From Pseudoduganella violaceinigra DSM 15887 (GTDB lineage Bacteria; Pseudomonadota; Gammaproteobacteria; Burkholderiales; Burkholderiaceae_D), in assembly GCF_000425385.1 (NCBI RefSeq), contig NZ_KE384359.1:237406-301405 (forward strand): DNA of 64,000 nucleotides, written 5' to 3'. This document shows positions 16,834 through 25,939 of the stretch, piece by piece (position 1 is the stretch's first letter; each line of letters begins with the position of its first letter). Below the pieces are notes generated by a model. The model ran no database searches. It saw only the letters and a list, made by a program, of their open reading frames with translations, and was not told the DNA's origin. The translations under genes were made by a program, and so were the position numbers.

Positions 16834-19086
16834 TTAAGCGGCGCTGCGGCGCAGGGTGCGCCAGCCGAGTACCACGTCGCGCACCTGCTGCGGCGTGATG
16901 GCCGCCATGCAGCGGCAGAGCGCCTTGTCCTGGCAGCTGCCGCAAGCCTGCGGCGCGCACAGGTTCACCGCGTGGGCGCCCAGCGCCCCCCAGCGCGCGA
17001 TATCAATCGGCTTGATCGGCGGGAACAGGCCCAGGGTGTTGCGGCCCAGCGCCGCCGCCAGGTGCAGCGGACCCGTGCCGCTGGCCACCAGGCCGTCGGC
17101 GCGGCCGATCAGGGACAACAGCTCGCGCAAGTCAAGCTTGCCGCACACATTGTTCACATGGGGCAGCGCCAGCAGATCCGGCGCCTGCTGTGCCAGCAGC
17201 TCGCCTTCGGCGGCGCTGCCGGTCAGCCAGATGGTCACATCGCCTGCAGCCTGCAGCAGACGGGCCAGCGCGGTGAAGTGCTCCAGCGGCCATTCGCGGC
17301 CGTTGCCGTTCGACTTGGTGTGCAGTACCAGATGATAGCCCTGCTCGCCCAGCAGCGCATCGACCTTGGCGCTGGCCGGCGCCTGCAGGCCGTATTGCGG
17401 CCACACTTCTTGCAGCGGCGGGATTGCCGTCAGGCCCAGCGGGCGCAGCAGTTCGAAATTCAGCTGGGCTTCGTGCAGGGACGACTTCACGCGGCTGAAG
17501 CGGACCAGCCGGTTGCAGGTCAACCAATGGTAAAAGCGGTGGCTGGTGCCGATGCGGCGCGCGATGCCGGCGCGCCAGGCGGCCATGGCGATACGGCGCA
17601 CCGGGAAGGCCAGCAGCACGGTGTCGTAGCCGGCCGCGCGGAAATGGCGCGCCAGGTCGGGCAGCTCTTCCACCGCCAGCACTGCATCGACATGCTGGCA
17701 CTGGCCCACGGTATGGGCGGCATAGCCGCGCACCAGGAAGGTGATATGCACGCCCGGGTAGCGTTGCTTGAGCCAGCCCGCGATCGGCAGGGTCAGCACC
17801 ACGTCGCCGATATTGTCGGTGCGCGTGACCAGGATGCGGCGCGGCGCCTGGCTGGCGCCGCGCGTCATGAACAGGCACATGCCGGCCAGGCTGCACGCCA
17901 TGGTGACATAGAACAGCTTGGGCGCCATCAGCCAGAACATCACGTCGGTCAATCCAAAGCCGATGAAGCACAGCACCATCACCAGGCCGGCCAGGGCCAG
18001 CGGGCGCTGGCCGTTGTCGGCCGCGTTCAGCATATTGCGGAAGAACAGCAGCGGCGCCACGTACATGGCGATCAGCAGGCTGAAATCGAGCAGGCCGCCG
18101 GTGGCCAGGAAATGCAGCATATCGTTATGGCTGCTGCTGTAGCCCAGCGCGGGCGATGGCTGCAGCATGCCTTTGGCCGCCAGCACCTGCAGCGCAACGT
18201 CGAAGTCGTCGCGCCCGACGCCCAGCCAGGGGTGTTCCATGAACATCAGCCAGGATGCCTTCCACAGTTCCAGGCGGATGCCGACCGAGGTGGTGGCGTC
18301 GCCGCGGCTGAAGTAGCCCTGGATGTCGGAAACGCCTTCGGCCAGGCGCTGCGCCACGCCCGTTGCCGGCACCAGGTAGGCCAGCACGCACAGCAGGGCG
18401 GCCAGCGCCAGCGCCACCAGCATGCGCTGGCCGTGCATCTTGTAGCCGTTGCGCGTCAGCGGCACGGCGGCCAGCAGCATGGCCAGCCATCCGCCGCGCG
18501 AGCCGGACAGGGCCGAGGCCAGCAGCCCGGCCAGCAGCGCCAGCGCCGGCAGGTAGCGCAAGCCAGGCGCCGTATTCAGGCTGCAAATGGCCATCATGCC
18601 CATGGCCAGGGCCAGGTCGCCGAAGGTGATCGCATGGTGGGTGAAGCCTTCGGCGCGCGCCATGCCCCAGGCATGGGTTTGCAGCACGGCCAGCGCGGCG
18701 GCGGCGATGGTGCCGTAGCACAGGCCAAGCCAGAAATAGCGCGCCTGCGGCTTCAGGTAATAGAACACGCCGATGCAGGCCAGGCCGAACAGCATGCGCG
18801 AGGGGCCGTCCAGCGTGCGCAGCGGCTGGTGGTCGGTGAACATGCGCAGCAGCGAAAAGAGAAAGAAAGCGCCAAATGCCAGCACCAGCGGGCGCACCGC
18901 GTGCCAGTTGTCGCGATAGCAAGTGGAGACGCCGTCGCGGAAATGCCAGGCAAACAACAACAGGGCGACGGCCTGGATCGCGCCGATGCCGAACGGGGTC
19001 GTCAAGGCGAGCGCCGGCAGGGCAAAAACCAGGAAGGTGGCGTGCAGTCGTGTTTTGGCGGGCGTTAAATCGTGTGTTTCCAGCAT
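16834..19086 (-). CDS. Fusion: O-antigen ligase-like (WaaL/Wzy_C) plus GT9 heptosyltransferase
   Basis: A 750-aa two-part protein. Residues 1 to about 412 form a polytopic membrane unit of about eleven helices with the Wzy_C/WaaL features SGSRGGWLAMLLA, WLGVGRDDFDVAL and the large periplasmic-loop motif YSSSHNDMLHFLATGGLLD. Residues 416-750 form a complete family 9 glycosyltransferase: RRILVTRTDNIGDVVLTLP at its start and SGTGPLHLAAALGRNTLGLFPP at the nucleotide-sugar site, ending in a Cys cluster (CGSCQDKALCRC) as in other heptosyltransferases. The junction is seamless with no internal stop or start signal. The likely role is lipopolysaccharide core or O-antigen assembly; it is divergent from waaF. 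Confidence 0.85.
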   Translation of the reverse strand: MLETHDLTPAKTRLHATFLVFALPALALTTPFGIGAIQAVALLLFAWHFRDGVSTCYRDNWHAVRPLVLAFGAFFLFSLLRMFTDHQPLRTLDGPSRMLFGLACIGVFYYLKPQARYFWLGLCYGTIAAAALAVLQTHAWGMARAEGFTHHAITFGDLALAMGMMAICSLNTAPGLRYLPALALLAGLLASALSGSRGGWLAMLLAAVPLTRNGYKMHGQRMLVALALAALLCVLAYLVPATGVAQRLAEGVSDIQGYFSRGDATTSVGIRLELWKASWLMFMEHPWLGVGRDDFDVALQVLAAKGMLQPSPALGYSSSHNDMLHFLATGGLLDFSLLIAMYVAPLLFFRNMLNAADNGQRPLALAGLVMVLCFIGFGLTDVMFWLMAPKLFYVTMACSLAGMCLFMTRGASQAPRRILVTRTDNIGDVVLTLPIAGWLKQRYPGVHITFLVRGYAAHTVGQCQHVDAVLAVEELPDLARHFRAAGYDTVLLAFPVRRIAMAAWRAGIARRIGTSHRFYHWLTCNRLVRFSRVKSSLHEAQLNFELLRPLGLTAIPPLQEVWPQYGLQAPASAKVDALLGEQGYHLVLHTKSNGNGREWPLEHFTALARLLQAAGDVTIWLTGSAAEGELLAQQAPDLLALPHVNNVCGKLDLRELLSLIGRADGLVASGTGPLHLAAALGRNTLGLFPPIKPIDIARWGALGAHAVNLCAPQACGSCQDKALCRCMAAITPQQVRDVVLGWRTLRRSAA

Positions 19087-19215
19087 GAGACTGCGCTATC
19101 GAAGAAGCCGAAAAATGGCCGATTATAACAGTCGGGGCTGTGCGGCCCGGCGCCAGCAGTGTGTTGTTGCCGTAGCGGCAATCGGTAATAATGCTCGGCT
19201 ACAGGAATTGGAAAA

Positions 19216-20259
19216 ATGGACATCATGACCCCGCATTCGGCCCGTACGCTGGTGATTTCGCCCAATTGGATCGGCGACGCCGTCATGGCGCAGCCGCTGT
19301 TGCAGCTGCTGAAGGCGGCCAACCCGGAGCGCCCGATCGACGTGCTGGCGCCGCCGGCCGTCTCGCCGGTCTGGCGCCAGATGGCGGAAGTGGCCGAGGT
19401 GCTGGAAACGCCGTTCCGCCACGGTGCGCTGCAGCTAAAAGAACGCTGGCGCTATGCGCGCCTGTTGCGCCAGCGCGGCTACGCCGATGCCTACATTCTG
19501 CCCAACACTCTGAAGTACGCCCTGATCCCTTGGCTGGCCGGCATTGCGCGCCGCGTGGGCTACAAAGGCGAAAGCCGCTATGGCCTGATCAACGTCATGC
19601 ACCATGACGACGTGCCGCCGCGCCCGATGGTGCCGTTCTACGCGGCGCTGGCCGGCGCGCCGCATGCGCCACTGCGCAGCGCCCTGCCCAAGCCGCGCTT
19701 GGCCGCCAGCGACGCGCAAGTGGCGGCATCCTGCGCCAAGACCGGCCTCGATCCGGCGCGCCCGCTGGTGGTGTTCGCACCGGGCGCCGAATTTGGCGGC
19801 GCCAAGCGCTGGCCGCCGGCCCATTTCGGCCAGCTGGCGCGGCATATCCTGGCGCGCGACCCGCAAGCCCAGGTCGCGCTGCTCGGTTCGCCGAAGGACG
19901 GCCCCTCCTGCGCGGAGGTGATGGCCGCCGCCGGCGCCCCGGCCGGACTGGTCAGCCTGGCGGGCAAGACCAGCCTGGCCGATGCGATCGCGCTGATCGC
20001 GCGCGCCGCGGCGGTGGTCAGCAACGATTCCGGGCTGCTGCACATCGCGTCCGCCCTGAACCGCCCGGTGATCGCCATCTACGGCCCGACCGATCCCGAT
20101 CACGCCCCGCCGTTCTCCGATCTGGCGGCCTCGATTTCGCTGCGCCTGGATTGTTCGCCCTGCCGCCAGCGCGAATGCCCGCTGGGCCACCAGAACTGCA
20201 TGCACGGCATCAGCGCCGGCCAAGTATGGCAGACGCTGGAGCCGATGCTTAGCCGGTGA
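19216..20259 (+). CDS. waaF: LPS heptosyltransferase II WaaF
   Basis: A 347-aa GT9 enzyme that adds the second heptose to the LPS inner core at the cytoplasmic face. N-terminal TLVISPNWIGDAVMAQPLLQLL and C-terminal SNDSGLLHIASALNRPVIAIYGPTDPDHAPP are characteristic of WaaF. The C-terminal Cys pattern (CSPCRQRECPLGHQNCM) is also family-typical. ATG at 19216 has an AGGAA site upstream; an in-frame ATG at 19225 is also possible. It is divergent from the WaaL-GT9 fusion, so core assembly functions cluster here. Confidence 0.93.
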   Translation: MDIMTPHSARTLVISPNWIGDAVMAQPLLQLLKAANPERPIDVLAPPAVSPVWRQMAEVAEVLETPFRHGALQLKERWRYARLLRQRGYADAYILPNTLKYALIPWLAGIARRVGYKGESRYGLINVMHHDDVPPRPMVPFYAALAGAPHAPLRSALPKPRLAASDAQVAASCAKTGLDPARPLVVFAPGAEFGGAKRWPPAHFGQLARHILARDPQAQVALLGSPKDGPSCAEVMAAAGAPAGLVSLAGKTSLADAIALIARAAAVVSNDSGLLHIASALNRPVIAIYGPTDPDHAPPFSDLAASISLRLDCSPCRQRECPLGHQNCMHGISAGQVWQTLEPMLSR

Positions 20260-20281
20260 TGGCCAGGCGTATACTCGCGGC

Positions 20282-20965
20282 ATGACACCGCTGGTCCTGA
20301 TTCCCGGCTATATGCTGGACGACGCTCTGTGGGATGGCATGCTGCCGTTCCTGCCGCCCGAACTCCCGCTGCATTTCGCCAGCCTGGCCGAAGGCGATTC
20401 CATCTCCGCCATGGCGCAAGCGGTTCTGTCCGGATGTCCTCCGCAATTCAGCCTGCTCGGCTTCTCGATGGGCGGCTATGTCGCGCGTGAAATCGTGCGG
20501 CTCGCGCCCGAGCGCGTGCGCTCGCTGGCGCTGGTGGCCACCTCCAGCCGGGCCGATTTGCCGCTGCAGGTCGAGCAGCGCAGCAAGGCCGCCCGCGCCA
20601 CCCCGCTCGGTCCATTCCGGGGCCTTGGCCGCGCCGCCATCGCCCAGTCGCTGCATCCCGATAATGCCGGCAACGAGGCGCTGGTCGCGCAAGTGCGCGC
20701 CATGGGGGAGCGCCTTGGCCGCGAAGTCTTCGTGCGCCAGTCGCTGATCGTGCGCGATGCCGATACCGGCCGCCTGGGCGATATCCGCTGCCCGACACTG
20801 GTGGTCGCCGCAGCGGACGACCAGCTGCGCCGCCCGGAGGAAGCGCGCGAACTGGCCGATGGCATTGCTGGCGCGCGCCTGGCGATCGTGCCCGCTGCCG
20901 GCCACCTGATTCCGCTCGAACAACCGCAGCTGCTCGCAGCCTCCCTGGCCGCGATTTTTCGATAG
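20282..20965 (+). CDS. Alpha/beta hydrolase
   Basis: A 227-aa cytoplasmic serine hydrolase with a classic fold: LIPGYMLDDALWDGM oxyanion region, nucleophile elbow GFSMGG with the catalytic Ser, acid residue in VVAAADDQLRRPEE, and the catalytic His in AAGHLIPLEQPQ. It is closest to small esterase/MenH-like hydrolases; the substrate is unknown. It begins 22 nt after waaF and may be cotranscribed, although nothing ties it to LPS synthesis. Confidence 0.85.
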   Translation: MTPLVLIPGYMLDDALWDGMLPFLPPELPLHFASLAEGDSISAMAQAVLSGCPPQFSLLGFSMGGYVAREIVRLAPERVRSLALVATSSRADLPLQVEQRSKAARATPLGPFRGLGRAAIAQSLHPDNAGNEALVAQVRAMGERLGREVFVRQSLIVRDADTGRLGDIRCPTLVVAAADDQLRRPEEARELADGIAGARLAIVPAAGHLIPLEQPQLLAASLAAIFR

Positions 20966-21055
20966 CTTGTTGCATAAAATCTAACGCTATACGCAGCCCG
21001 AATCGCCGGGAAGCGCCGGCGACGTCCGCGTCGCATCTTGGAACGGCTTGGGAAT

Positions 21056-21286
21056 ATGGGCTATCACATTTCAATTCTGCGCGCGCAGACCGATCCGATC
21101 CGCATGGAGGAGTTGGCGCAGGCCATCGCCCGCAGGGCATTCGAGAAGGATGCGCAGCCTGCCCCCCAGGTTGATGAGCCATGCAAAGGCCAAGAGGGCG
21201 AAAGCATGCCGTTCGAGGATGGGATGAACTGGAAACCCATCGCTCTCTGGACGACAGCTGCCATCATCGCGGCGAGCGCGCATTGA
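21056..21286 (+). CDS. Short hypothetical protein, possibly a gene remnant
   Basis: A 76-aa frame starting MGYHISILRAQTDPIRMEELAQAIARRAF and ending in a hydrophobic stretch WKPIALWTTAAIIAASAH. The N-terminus looks like the start of a longer cytoplasmic protein, and the abrupt hydrophobic end suggests truncation or a shifted frame. GGGAATATG gives only a weak ribosome binding site. It sits in the 397-bp gap between the hydrolase and the chemoreceptor; apart from this frame I see nothing in that gap. It could be spurious. Confidence 0.35.
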   Translation: MGYHISILRAQTDPIRMEELAQAIARRAFEKDAQPAPQVDEPCKGQEGESMPFEDGMNWKPIALWTTAAIIAASAH

Positions 21287-21362
21287 TGGCGGATGCGGCG
21301 CAGCGCTCGCGCCGCTCGAAAACTTCCCGCAGCATCGCCTGCGCGGCGGCGGTAACCAATCA

Positions 21363-22898
21363 TCAGGCCAGCTTGAAGCGCCCCACCTGGCCGGTCAGGC
21401 GGCCGGCCTGGTCCTGCATGGCGCTGGCCGCAGCCGCTGCCTGCTCCACCAGGGCGGCATTCTGCTGCGTGACGTTATCGAGCTGCACGATGGCCTGGTT
21501 GACCTGTTCGATGCCCTCGGTCTGCTCGCTGCTGGCCGAGGCGATCTCGGACATGATGGCGGTCACGTGCCGGATGCTGGCCACCACTTCATCCATTGTG
21601 GTGCCAGCCTGATTCACCAGTTCGCTGCCCGCCTGCACTTGCTGCACCGTGTTGTTGATCAAGTCCTTGATTTCGCCGGCCGCCTGCGCGCTGCGCTGGG
21701 CCAGGCTGCGCACTTCGCTCGCCACGACGGCAAAACCGCGCCCCTGTTCGCCGGCGCGCGCCGCTTCCACCGCCGCATTCAGCGCCAGGATATTGGTCTG
21801 GAAAGCGATGCCGTCGATGACCGCGATGATGTCCACGATCTTGGTCGACGCGGCATTGATCGAGCCCATGGTCTGAACCACCTCGCTCACCACGCTGCCG
21901 CCGCGCGTGGCAACGTCGGACGCGGTGGCGGCCAGCTGGCGTGCGGTGCGCGCATTGTCGGCATTGGTGCGCACCGCGGAAGTCAACTGCTCCATCGAGG
22001 ACGCGGTTTCCTCCAGCGTGCTGGCCTGGTGTTCGGTGCGGGTCGACAGGTCGAGGTTGCCGGAGGCGATCTGCTGCGAGGCGGTAGCGATGCTCTCCGT
22101 GCCGTGCCGCACTTCGCTGACGATGCGGGACAGGCTGTCGTTCATGGACTTCAGGGCTTTCAGCAGCTGGCCCGCCTCGTCTTCGCCATGCGCCTCGATG
22201 CGGCGGCTTAAATCGCCGTCGGCCACGGTCTGTGCGATCTGCACCGCCTCGTTGAGCGGCTTGACGATGGAATGGGTCGTCATCCAGGCAAAGCCCACGC
22301 CCAGGGCGACTGCCGCGAAGCCCAGCAGCATCAGCAGATTGCGGCCGCTATGGTTGCCGGCCTGGATCTCGTCGGCAAGAACGTCCAGGTTGCGGTGCTC
22401 GGCCACCGTGACTTCGTCCAGCGCACCGAGGTAGCTGACCCGGCGTGCTTCCATATCGGTGAACAGGCGCTGTGCGCTGGCCATGTCGCCGTCGGCCTTG
22501 GCTTTGTAGACCGCCTTGCGCTGGTCGACATAGGCTTTGCGGCTGGCCAGTACTTTTTCGTAGGCCGCATGCGAGGCGGGGTTGGTGAGCAGCTTGCCCA
22601 GCAAGTCCTGGATTTCGGTCGCGCGGCCCGAGGCGGTTTTCATTTGCGCCTCGATGGATTTCTGCTGCTCCGGATCGGACACCATATAAGCGGCCGTGGT
22701 GCGCGCCGCGTTCACCTCGACCACCTTCTGCCACTCGGCGACCAGGCGTTCGTTGCGGACATTGTCCGCCACCAGCGCCTCGGTCTTGGTGCTGGCGCTT
22801 TGCAAGCGCAGGATGCCGACCACGGTCATCACCGCCAGCAGTACCAGCACGACAGCGAAAGCCAAACCCAGACGCGCCCCAATCTTCAGGTTCTTCAT
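21363..22898 (-). CDS. Methyl-accepting chemotaxis protein
   Basis: A 511-aa transmembrane chemoreceptor. First helix at about 10-30 ([21 protein letters not shown]), a four-helix-bundle periplasmic sensor (about 35-185), second helix at about 190-212, a HAMP domain, then the signalling domain whose hairpin tip is [32 protein letters not shown]. The ligand domain gives no ligand clue. There is no C-terminal NWETF pentapeptide for CheR/CheB tethering. The start at 22898 is preferred to an upstream in-frame start because a strong GGGGAGGA site precedes it. It is divergent from the binding-protein gene. Confidence 0.93.
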   Translation of the reverse strand: MKNLKIGARLGLAFAVVLVLLAVMTVVGILRLQSASTKTEALVADNVRNERLVAEWQKVVEVNAARTTAAYMVSDPEQQKSIEAQMKTASGRATEIQDLLGKLLTNPASHAAYEKVLASRKAYVDQRKAVYKAKADGDMASAQRLFTDMEARRVSYLGALDEVTVAEHRNLDVLADEIQAGNHSGRNLLMLLGFAAVALGVGFAWMTTHSIVKPLNEAVQIAQTVADGDLSRRIEAHGEDEAGQLLKALKSMNDSLSRIVSEVRHGTESIATASQQIASGNLDLSTRTEHQASTLEETASSMEQLTSAVRTNADNARTARQLAATASDVATRGGSVVSEVVQTMGSINAASTKIVDIIAVIDGIAFQTNILALNAAVEAARAGEQGRGFAVVASEVRSLAQRSAQAAGEIKDLINNTVQQVQAGSELVNQAGTTMDEVVASIRHVTAIMSEIASASSEQTEGIEQVNQAIVQLDNVTQQNAALVEQAAAAASAMQDQAGRLTGQVGRFKLA

Positions 22899-23015
22899 CG
22901 AGCAATCCTCCCCAGGATCAGCGATAGTTTGCAGCTGCTTCACGATACTAACGCCAAAATCGGCGGCAAAGTAAAGTTGTCGCGCAATTGCTTCTTTTTT
23001 GGGCTAGCATGGGCC

Positions 23016-23786
23016 ATGGCAAAGTTCATGCGCATCGGGCTGGTCGTGCTGCTGTCGTGGCACTGGTGGGCGGCCGCCGCCAGTTATCCGGCCTACAATA
23101 CCTACCTGCACCCGCCGTTTGTGCGGCAGGATGGCGGCGGCTTGGCCGCCGACCTGGTGGACGCGTTGAACCGCTATATGGGGCCGGATCGCTTCGTCCT
23201 GGAGAATGTGCCGCGGGCCCGCTTCCTGGCGATGGCCAGCCAGGGCCGGATCGACGGCATTGCGCTGTTCCTCTCGCCGACCTTTCTCAAAGAGCCGCTG
23301 GCCAGCCGTGTGGGCTGGAGCGAGCCATTATTCGCCGACCATAATGTGCTGGTATTCAAGGCAGGACATGTGCCCGTGGCACCGATGCCAGCTTCGCTGC
23401 GCGGCCTGCGTTTTGGCGCTGTGCGCGGCCACGTGTACCGTTTCCTGGACGGCATGGGGCGGCGCGGGGAGTTGCACGTCGACGAAGTCGGGGACGAGAT
23501 GAACAATCTGCGCAAGCTGCTTGCCGGTCGTATCGACTTCACGGTATTGAACCGGCTGCATTTCCGCGCCTTGTCCGAAGCGGCGCCCGAGCTTCAGCAA
23601 CTGGTCGCCATGCCGGAACTGGGCGGCGACTTCCTGCGCCACATCCTGCTCTCGCCCAGCCTGCCGCCGGAAACGGCGCAAAGGGCCGCCGCCGCGGTGC
23701 AGGCGCTGCAACACGACGCGGAATGGCTGGCTATCATGGAAAAAGCCGGGGTCAGCTCTGGCAATCGGACACGGCCCCAGCCGTAG
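23016..23786 (+). CDS. Periplasmic solute-binding protein (SBP_bac_3-like)
   Basis: A 256-aa exported protein with a signal peptide (about 1-24, ending AAAA-SY). The body has the family-3 solute-binding pattern: YLHPPFVRQDGGGLAADLVDALN, then RIDGIALFLSPTFLKEPL and LRGLRFGAVRGHVY. There is no permease or ATPase nearby, so it may act as a stand-alone sensor-type binding protein or orphan receptor, perhaps for the divergent chemoreceptor (inference). An ATG at 23028 is a possible alternative start. The last 14 residues (AGVSSGNRTRPQP region) and the stop are encoded by a palindromic repeat, so the natural C-terminus may have been replaced. Confidence 0.8.
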   Translation: MAKFMRIGLVVLLSWHWWAAAASYPAYNTYLHPPFVRQDGGGLAADLVDALNRYMGPDRFVLENVPRARFLAMASQGRIDGIALFLSPTFLKEPLASRVGWSEPLFADHNVLVFKAGHVPVAPMPASLRGLRFGAVRGHVYRFLDGMGRRGELHVDEVGDEMNNLRKLLAGRIDFTVLNRLHFRALSEAAPELQQLVAMPELGGDFLRHILLSPSLPPETAQRAAAAVQALQHDAEWLAIMEKAGVSSGNRTRPQP

Positions 23787-23838
23787 GCGAGGCCTAGGGC
23801 TGGGGCCGTGTCCGATTGCCAGAGCTGACCCCGGCTTT
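23742..23838. repeat. 97-bp near-perfect palindrome between convergent genes
   Basis: Two perfect 41-bp inverted arms (23742-23782 and 23798-23838; the left arm starts AAAGCCGGGGTCAGCTCTGG) enclose a 15-nt centre that itself pairs as TAGGC-GAG-GCCTA. It contains the stop codon of the binding-protein gene, and its last base is the first base of the rng stop codon region (23838-23840). It can serve as a bidirectional terminator. It resembles dispersed palindromes common in Oxalobacteraceae genomes; that resemblance is from memory. Confidence 0.85.
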
Positions 23839-25304
23839 CACATTAATATGACGTCGTACTGTTCCTGGTGGTAGCTGGTTTCCACTTGCAGCGAAATCTT
23901 TTTGCCGATGAAGTCGCCCAGCATGGCCAGGTGCTGCGATTCTTCTTCGAGGAACAGGTCCACCACTTCCTGCGAGGCGAGGATGCGGAATTCGCGCGGG
24001 TTGAACTGCTTGGCTTCGCGCAGCAGTTCGCGCAGGATTTCGTAGCAGATGGTGCGCGAGGTCTTGACCTGGCCCTTGCCTTCGCAGGCCGGGCAGGGTT
24101 CGCACAGGATGTGGGCCAGCGATTCGCGCGTGCGCTTGCGCGTCATTTCCACCAGCCCCAGGGCGGAGAAGCCCGATACCGACACCTTGGTGCGGTCGCG
24201 CGCCAGGGCTTTTTTTAGTTCCGTGAGCACGGCGTTGCGGTGCTCGGTGTTCTCCATGTCGATGAAGTCGAGGATGATGATGCCGCCCAGATTGCGCAGG
24301 CGTAGCTGGCGCGCGATGGCGTGTGCCGCTTCCAGGTTGGTCTTGAAGATCGTATCGGCAAAATTGCGCCCGCCGACGAAGCCGCCGGTGTTGACGTCAA
24401 TCGTCGTCATGGCCTCGGTCTGGTCGACGATCAGGTAGCCGCCGGATTTCAAGTCGACGCGGCGCCCCAGCGCGCGGTGGATTTCCTCTTCCACGCCGTA
24501 CAGGTCGAACAGCGGCCGTTCGCCCGTGTAGTGCGCCAGGCGCTGCAGCACGGACGGCGTGTAGATGCGGCCGAATTCCGTCAGCGACAGGAAGTTTTCC
24601 CGCGAATCGACCTGGATGGTTGCCGTTTCGTCGTGCACGAAGTCGCGCAGCACGCGCTGCGCCAGGCTCAAGTCCTGGTGCAGCAGGGAGGTGGGCGGGC
24701 GGGTGCGCGCGCCGTGGCAGATCGCGCCCCAGGTCTTGCGCAGGTATTCGATGTCGGCCTGCAGGTCGCTGTCCGAGGCGTCTTCGGCCTGGGTGCGCAC
24801 GATGTAGCCGCCTTTTTCTTCCGGCGGCAGCAGGCTTTGCATGCGCGCGCGCAGGGCTTCGCGGTCGGCTTCCTTTTCGATCTTCTGCGAGATGCCGATA
24901 TGGCCGTCCTGCGGCAGGTAGACCAGCATGCGGCCGGCGATCGAGATCTGGGTCGACAGGCGCGCGCCCTTGGTGCCGATCGGGTCCTTGATGACCTGCA
25001 CGGTCAGCACCTGGCCGTCGAACAGCAGCTTCTCGATCGGGGTCGGGGTGGCGTTCTGGGCGCCGTCGTGCGGCCGCGCTTCCCAGATGTCGGCCACGTG
25101 CAGGAAGGCTGCGCGCTCCAGGCCGATGTCGATGAAGGCCGACTGCATGCCGGGCAGCACCCGCACCACTTTGCCGGAGTAGACGTTGCCCGCCAGGCCG
25201 CGCGTCAGCGTGCGCTCGATATGCAGTTCCTGCACCGCGCCCTGTACAACTAGGGCGACGCGGGTTTCCTGCGGGGTGATATTAATAAGGATATCTTCGT
25301 TCAT
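23838..25304 (-). CDS. rng: Ribonuclease G
   Basis: A 488-aa endoribonuclease that matures the 5' end of 16S rRNA and decays some mRNAs. S1 RNA-binding region near 35-125 (VYSGKVVRVLPGMQSAFIDIGLERAAFLH); catalytic metal site in MTTIDVNTGGFVGG and IILDFIDME; zinc-link cysteines CEPCPACEGKG. The lack of a long C-terminal scaffold separates it from RNase E. The start at 25304 (MNEDILINITPQETR) overlaps the maf stop as ATGA, so it is translationally coupled. A longer reading from 25466 would run inside maf and is rejected. The stop abuts the 97-bp palindrome. Confidence 0.95.
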   Translation of the reverse strand: MNEDILINITPQETRVALVVQGAVQELHIERTLTRGLAGNVYSGKVVRVLPGMQSAFIDIGLERAAFLHVADIWEARPHDGAQNATPTPIEKLLFDGQVLTVQVIKDPIGTKGARLSTQISIAGRMLVYLPQDGHIGISQKIEKEADREALRARMQSLLPPEEKGGYIVRTQAEDASDSDLQADIEYLRKTWGAICHGARTRPPTSLLHQDLSLAQRVLRDFVHDETATIQVDSRENFLSLTEFGRIYTPSVLQRLAHYTGERPLFDLYGVEEEIHRALGRRVDLKSGGYLIVDQTEAMTTIDVNTGGFVGGRNFADTIFKTNLEAAHAIARQLRLRNLGGIIILDFIDMENTEHRNAVLTELKKALARDRTKVSVSGFSALGLVEMTRKRTRESLAHILCEPCPACEGKGQVKTSRTICYEILRELLREAKQFNPREFRILASQEVVDLFLEEESQHLAMLGDFIGKKISLQVETSYHQEQYDVILM

Positions 25305-25924
25305 CAGGGGAGTTTCAATCCTGCCTGGCGCAGCAGCTGCGCCGTTTCGTACAGCGGCAGGCCCATGATGCCGGAGTGGCTGCCCTCGATATGTTCCACG
25401 AACAGGGCGGCCAGGCCCTGGATGCCATAGCCGCCGGCCTTGTCGTAAGGTTCTGTGGTGGCGCAATACGTCCTGATTTCAGCCTCGCTCAGTTTGCCGA
25501 AGCGCACTGCCGAAACCTGGGTGATATGGCCTGAAAAGTCCTGCGCATGCACGGCCACCGAGGTCAGTACCTGGTGGGTGCGGCCGGACAGCTGATGCAG
25601 CATGTCCGTGGCCTCGCGCACGTTGGCCGGCTTGCCGAGGATCTCGCCGTCGACGGTGACGGTGGTGTCGGCGGCCAGGATGGGGCGCAGGATCAGGCGG
25701 CGCCGCTGGATCATGTCCCAGGCGAAATCGGCTTTTTCCTGGGCCACGCGGCCCACATAGGCCAGCGGATCTTCGCCGGGATTGACGTCTTCGCTGACGT
25801 CCGGCCCGCGCGGGCCGTCGTTGCGCAGCAATAAAAGCTCGAAATCCACGCCGATCTGGCGCAATAGCTCGCGCCGGCGTGGACTCTTGGAAGCCAGGTA
25901 GATCTTCTTTTCGACCAGTTTCAT
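25304..25924 (-). CDS. maf: Maf-family nucleotide pyrophosphatase
   Basis: A 206-aa house-cleaning pyrophosphatase that hydrolyses non-canonical or excess nucleoside triphosphates (the YhdE branch acts on dTTP/UTP and m5-pyrimidines). Diagnostic N-terminus IYLASKSPRRRELLRQIG with the SxRR phosphate site, ILAADTTVTVDGEILGKP, and the C-terminal DKAGGYGIQGLAALFVEHIEGSHS motif. It lies 15 nt from rlmH and overlaps rng by 1 bp, inside the rsfS-rlmH-maf-rng block typical of betaproteobacteria. Confidence 0.93.
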   Translation of the reverse strand: MKLVEKKIYLASKSPRRRELLRQIGVDFELLLLRNDGPRGPDVSEDVNPGEDPLAYVGRVAQEKADFAWDMIQRRRLILRPILAADTTVTVDGEILGKPANVREATDMLHQLSGRTHQVLTSVAVHAQDFSGHITQVSAVRFGKLSEAEIRTYCATTEPYDKAGGYGIQGLAALFVEHIEGSHSGIMGLPLYETAQLLRQAGLKLP

Positions 25925-25939
25925 CGGATGCCTTAGGGT

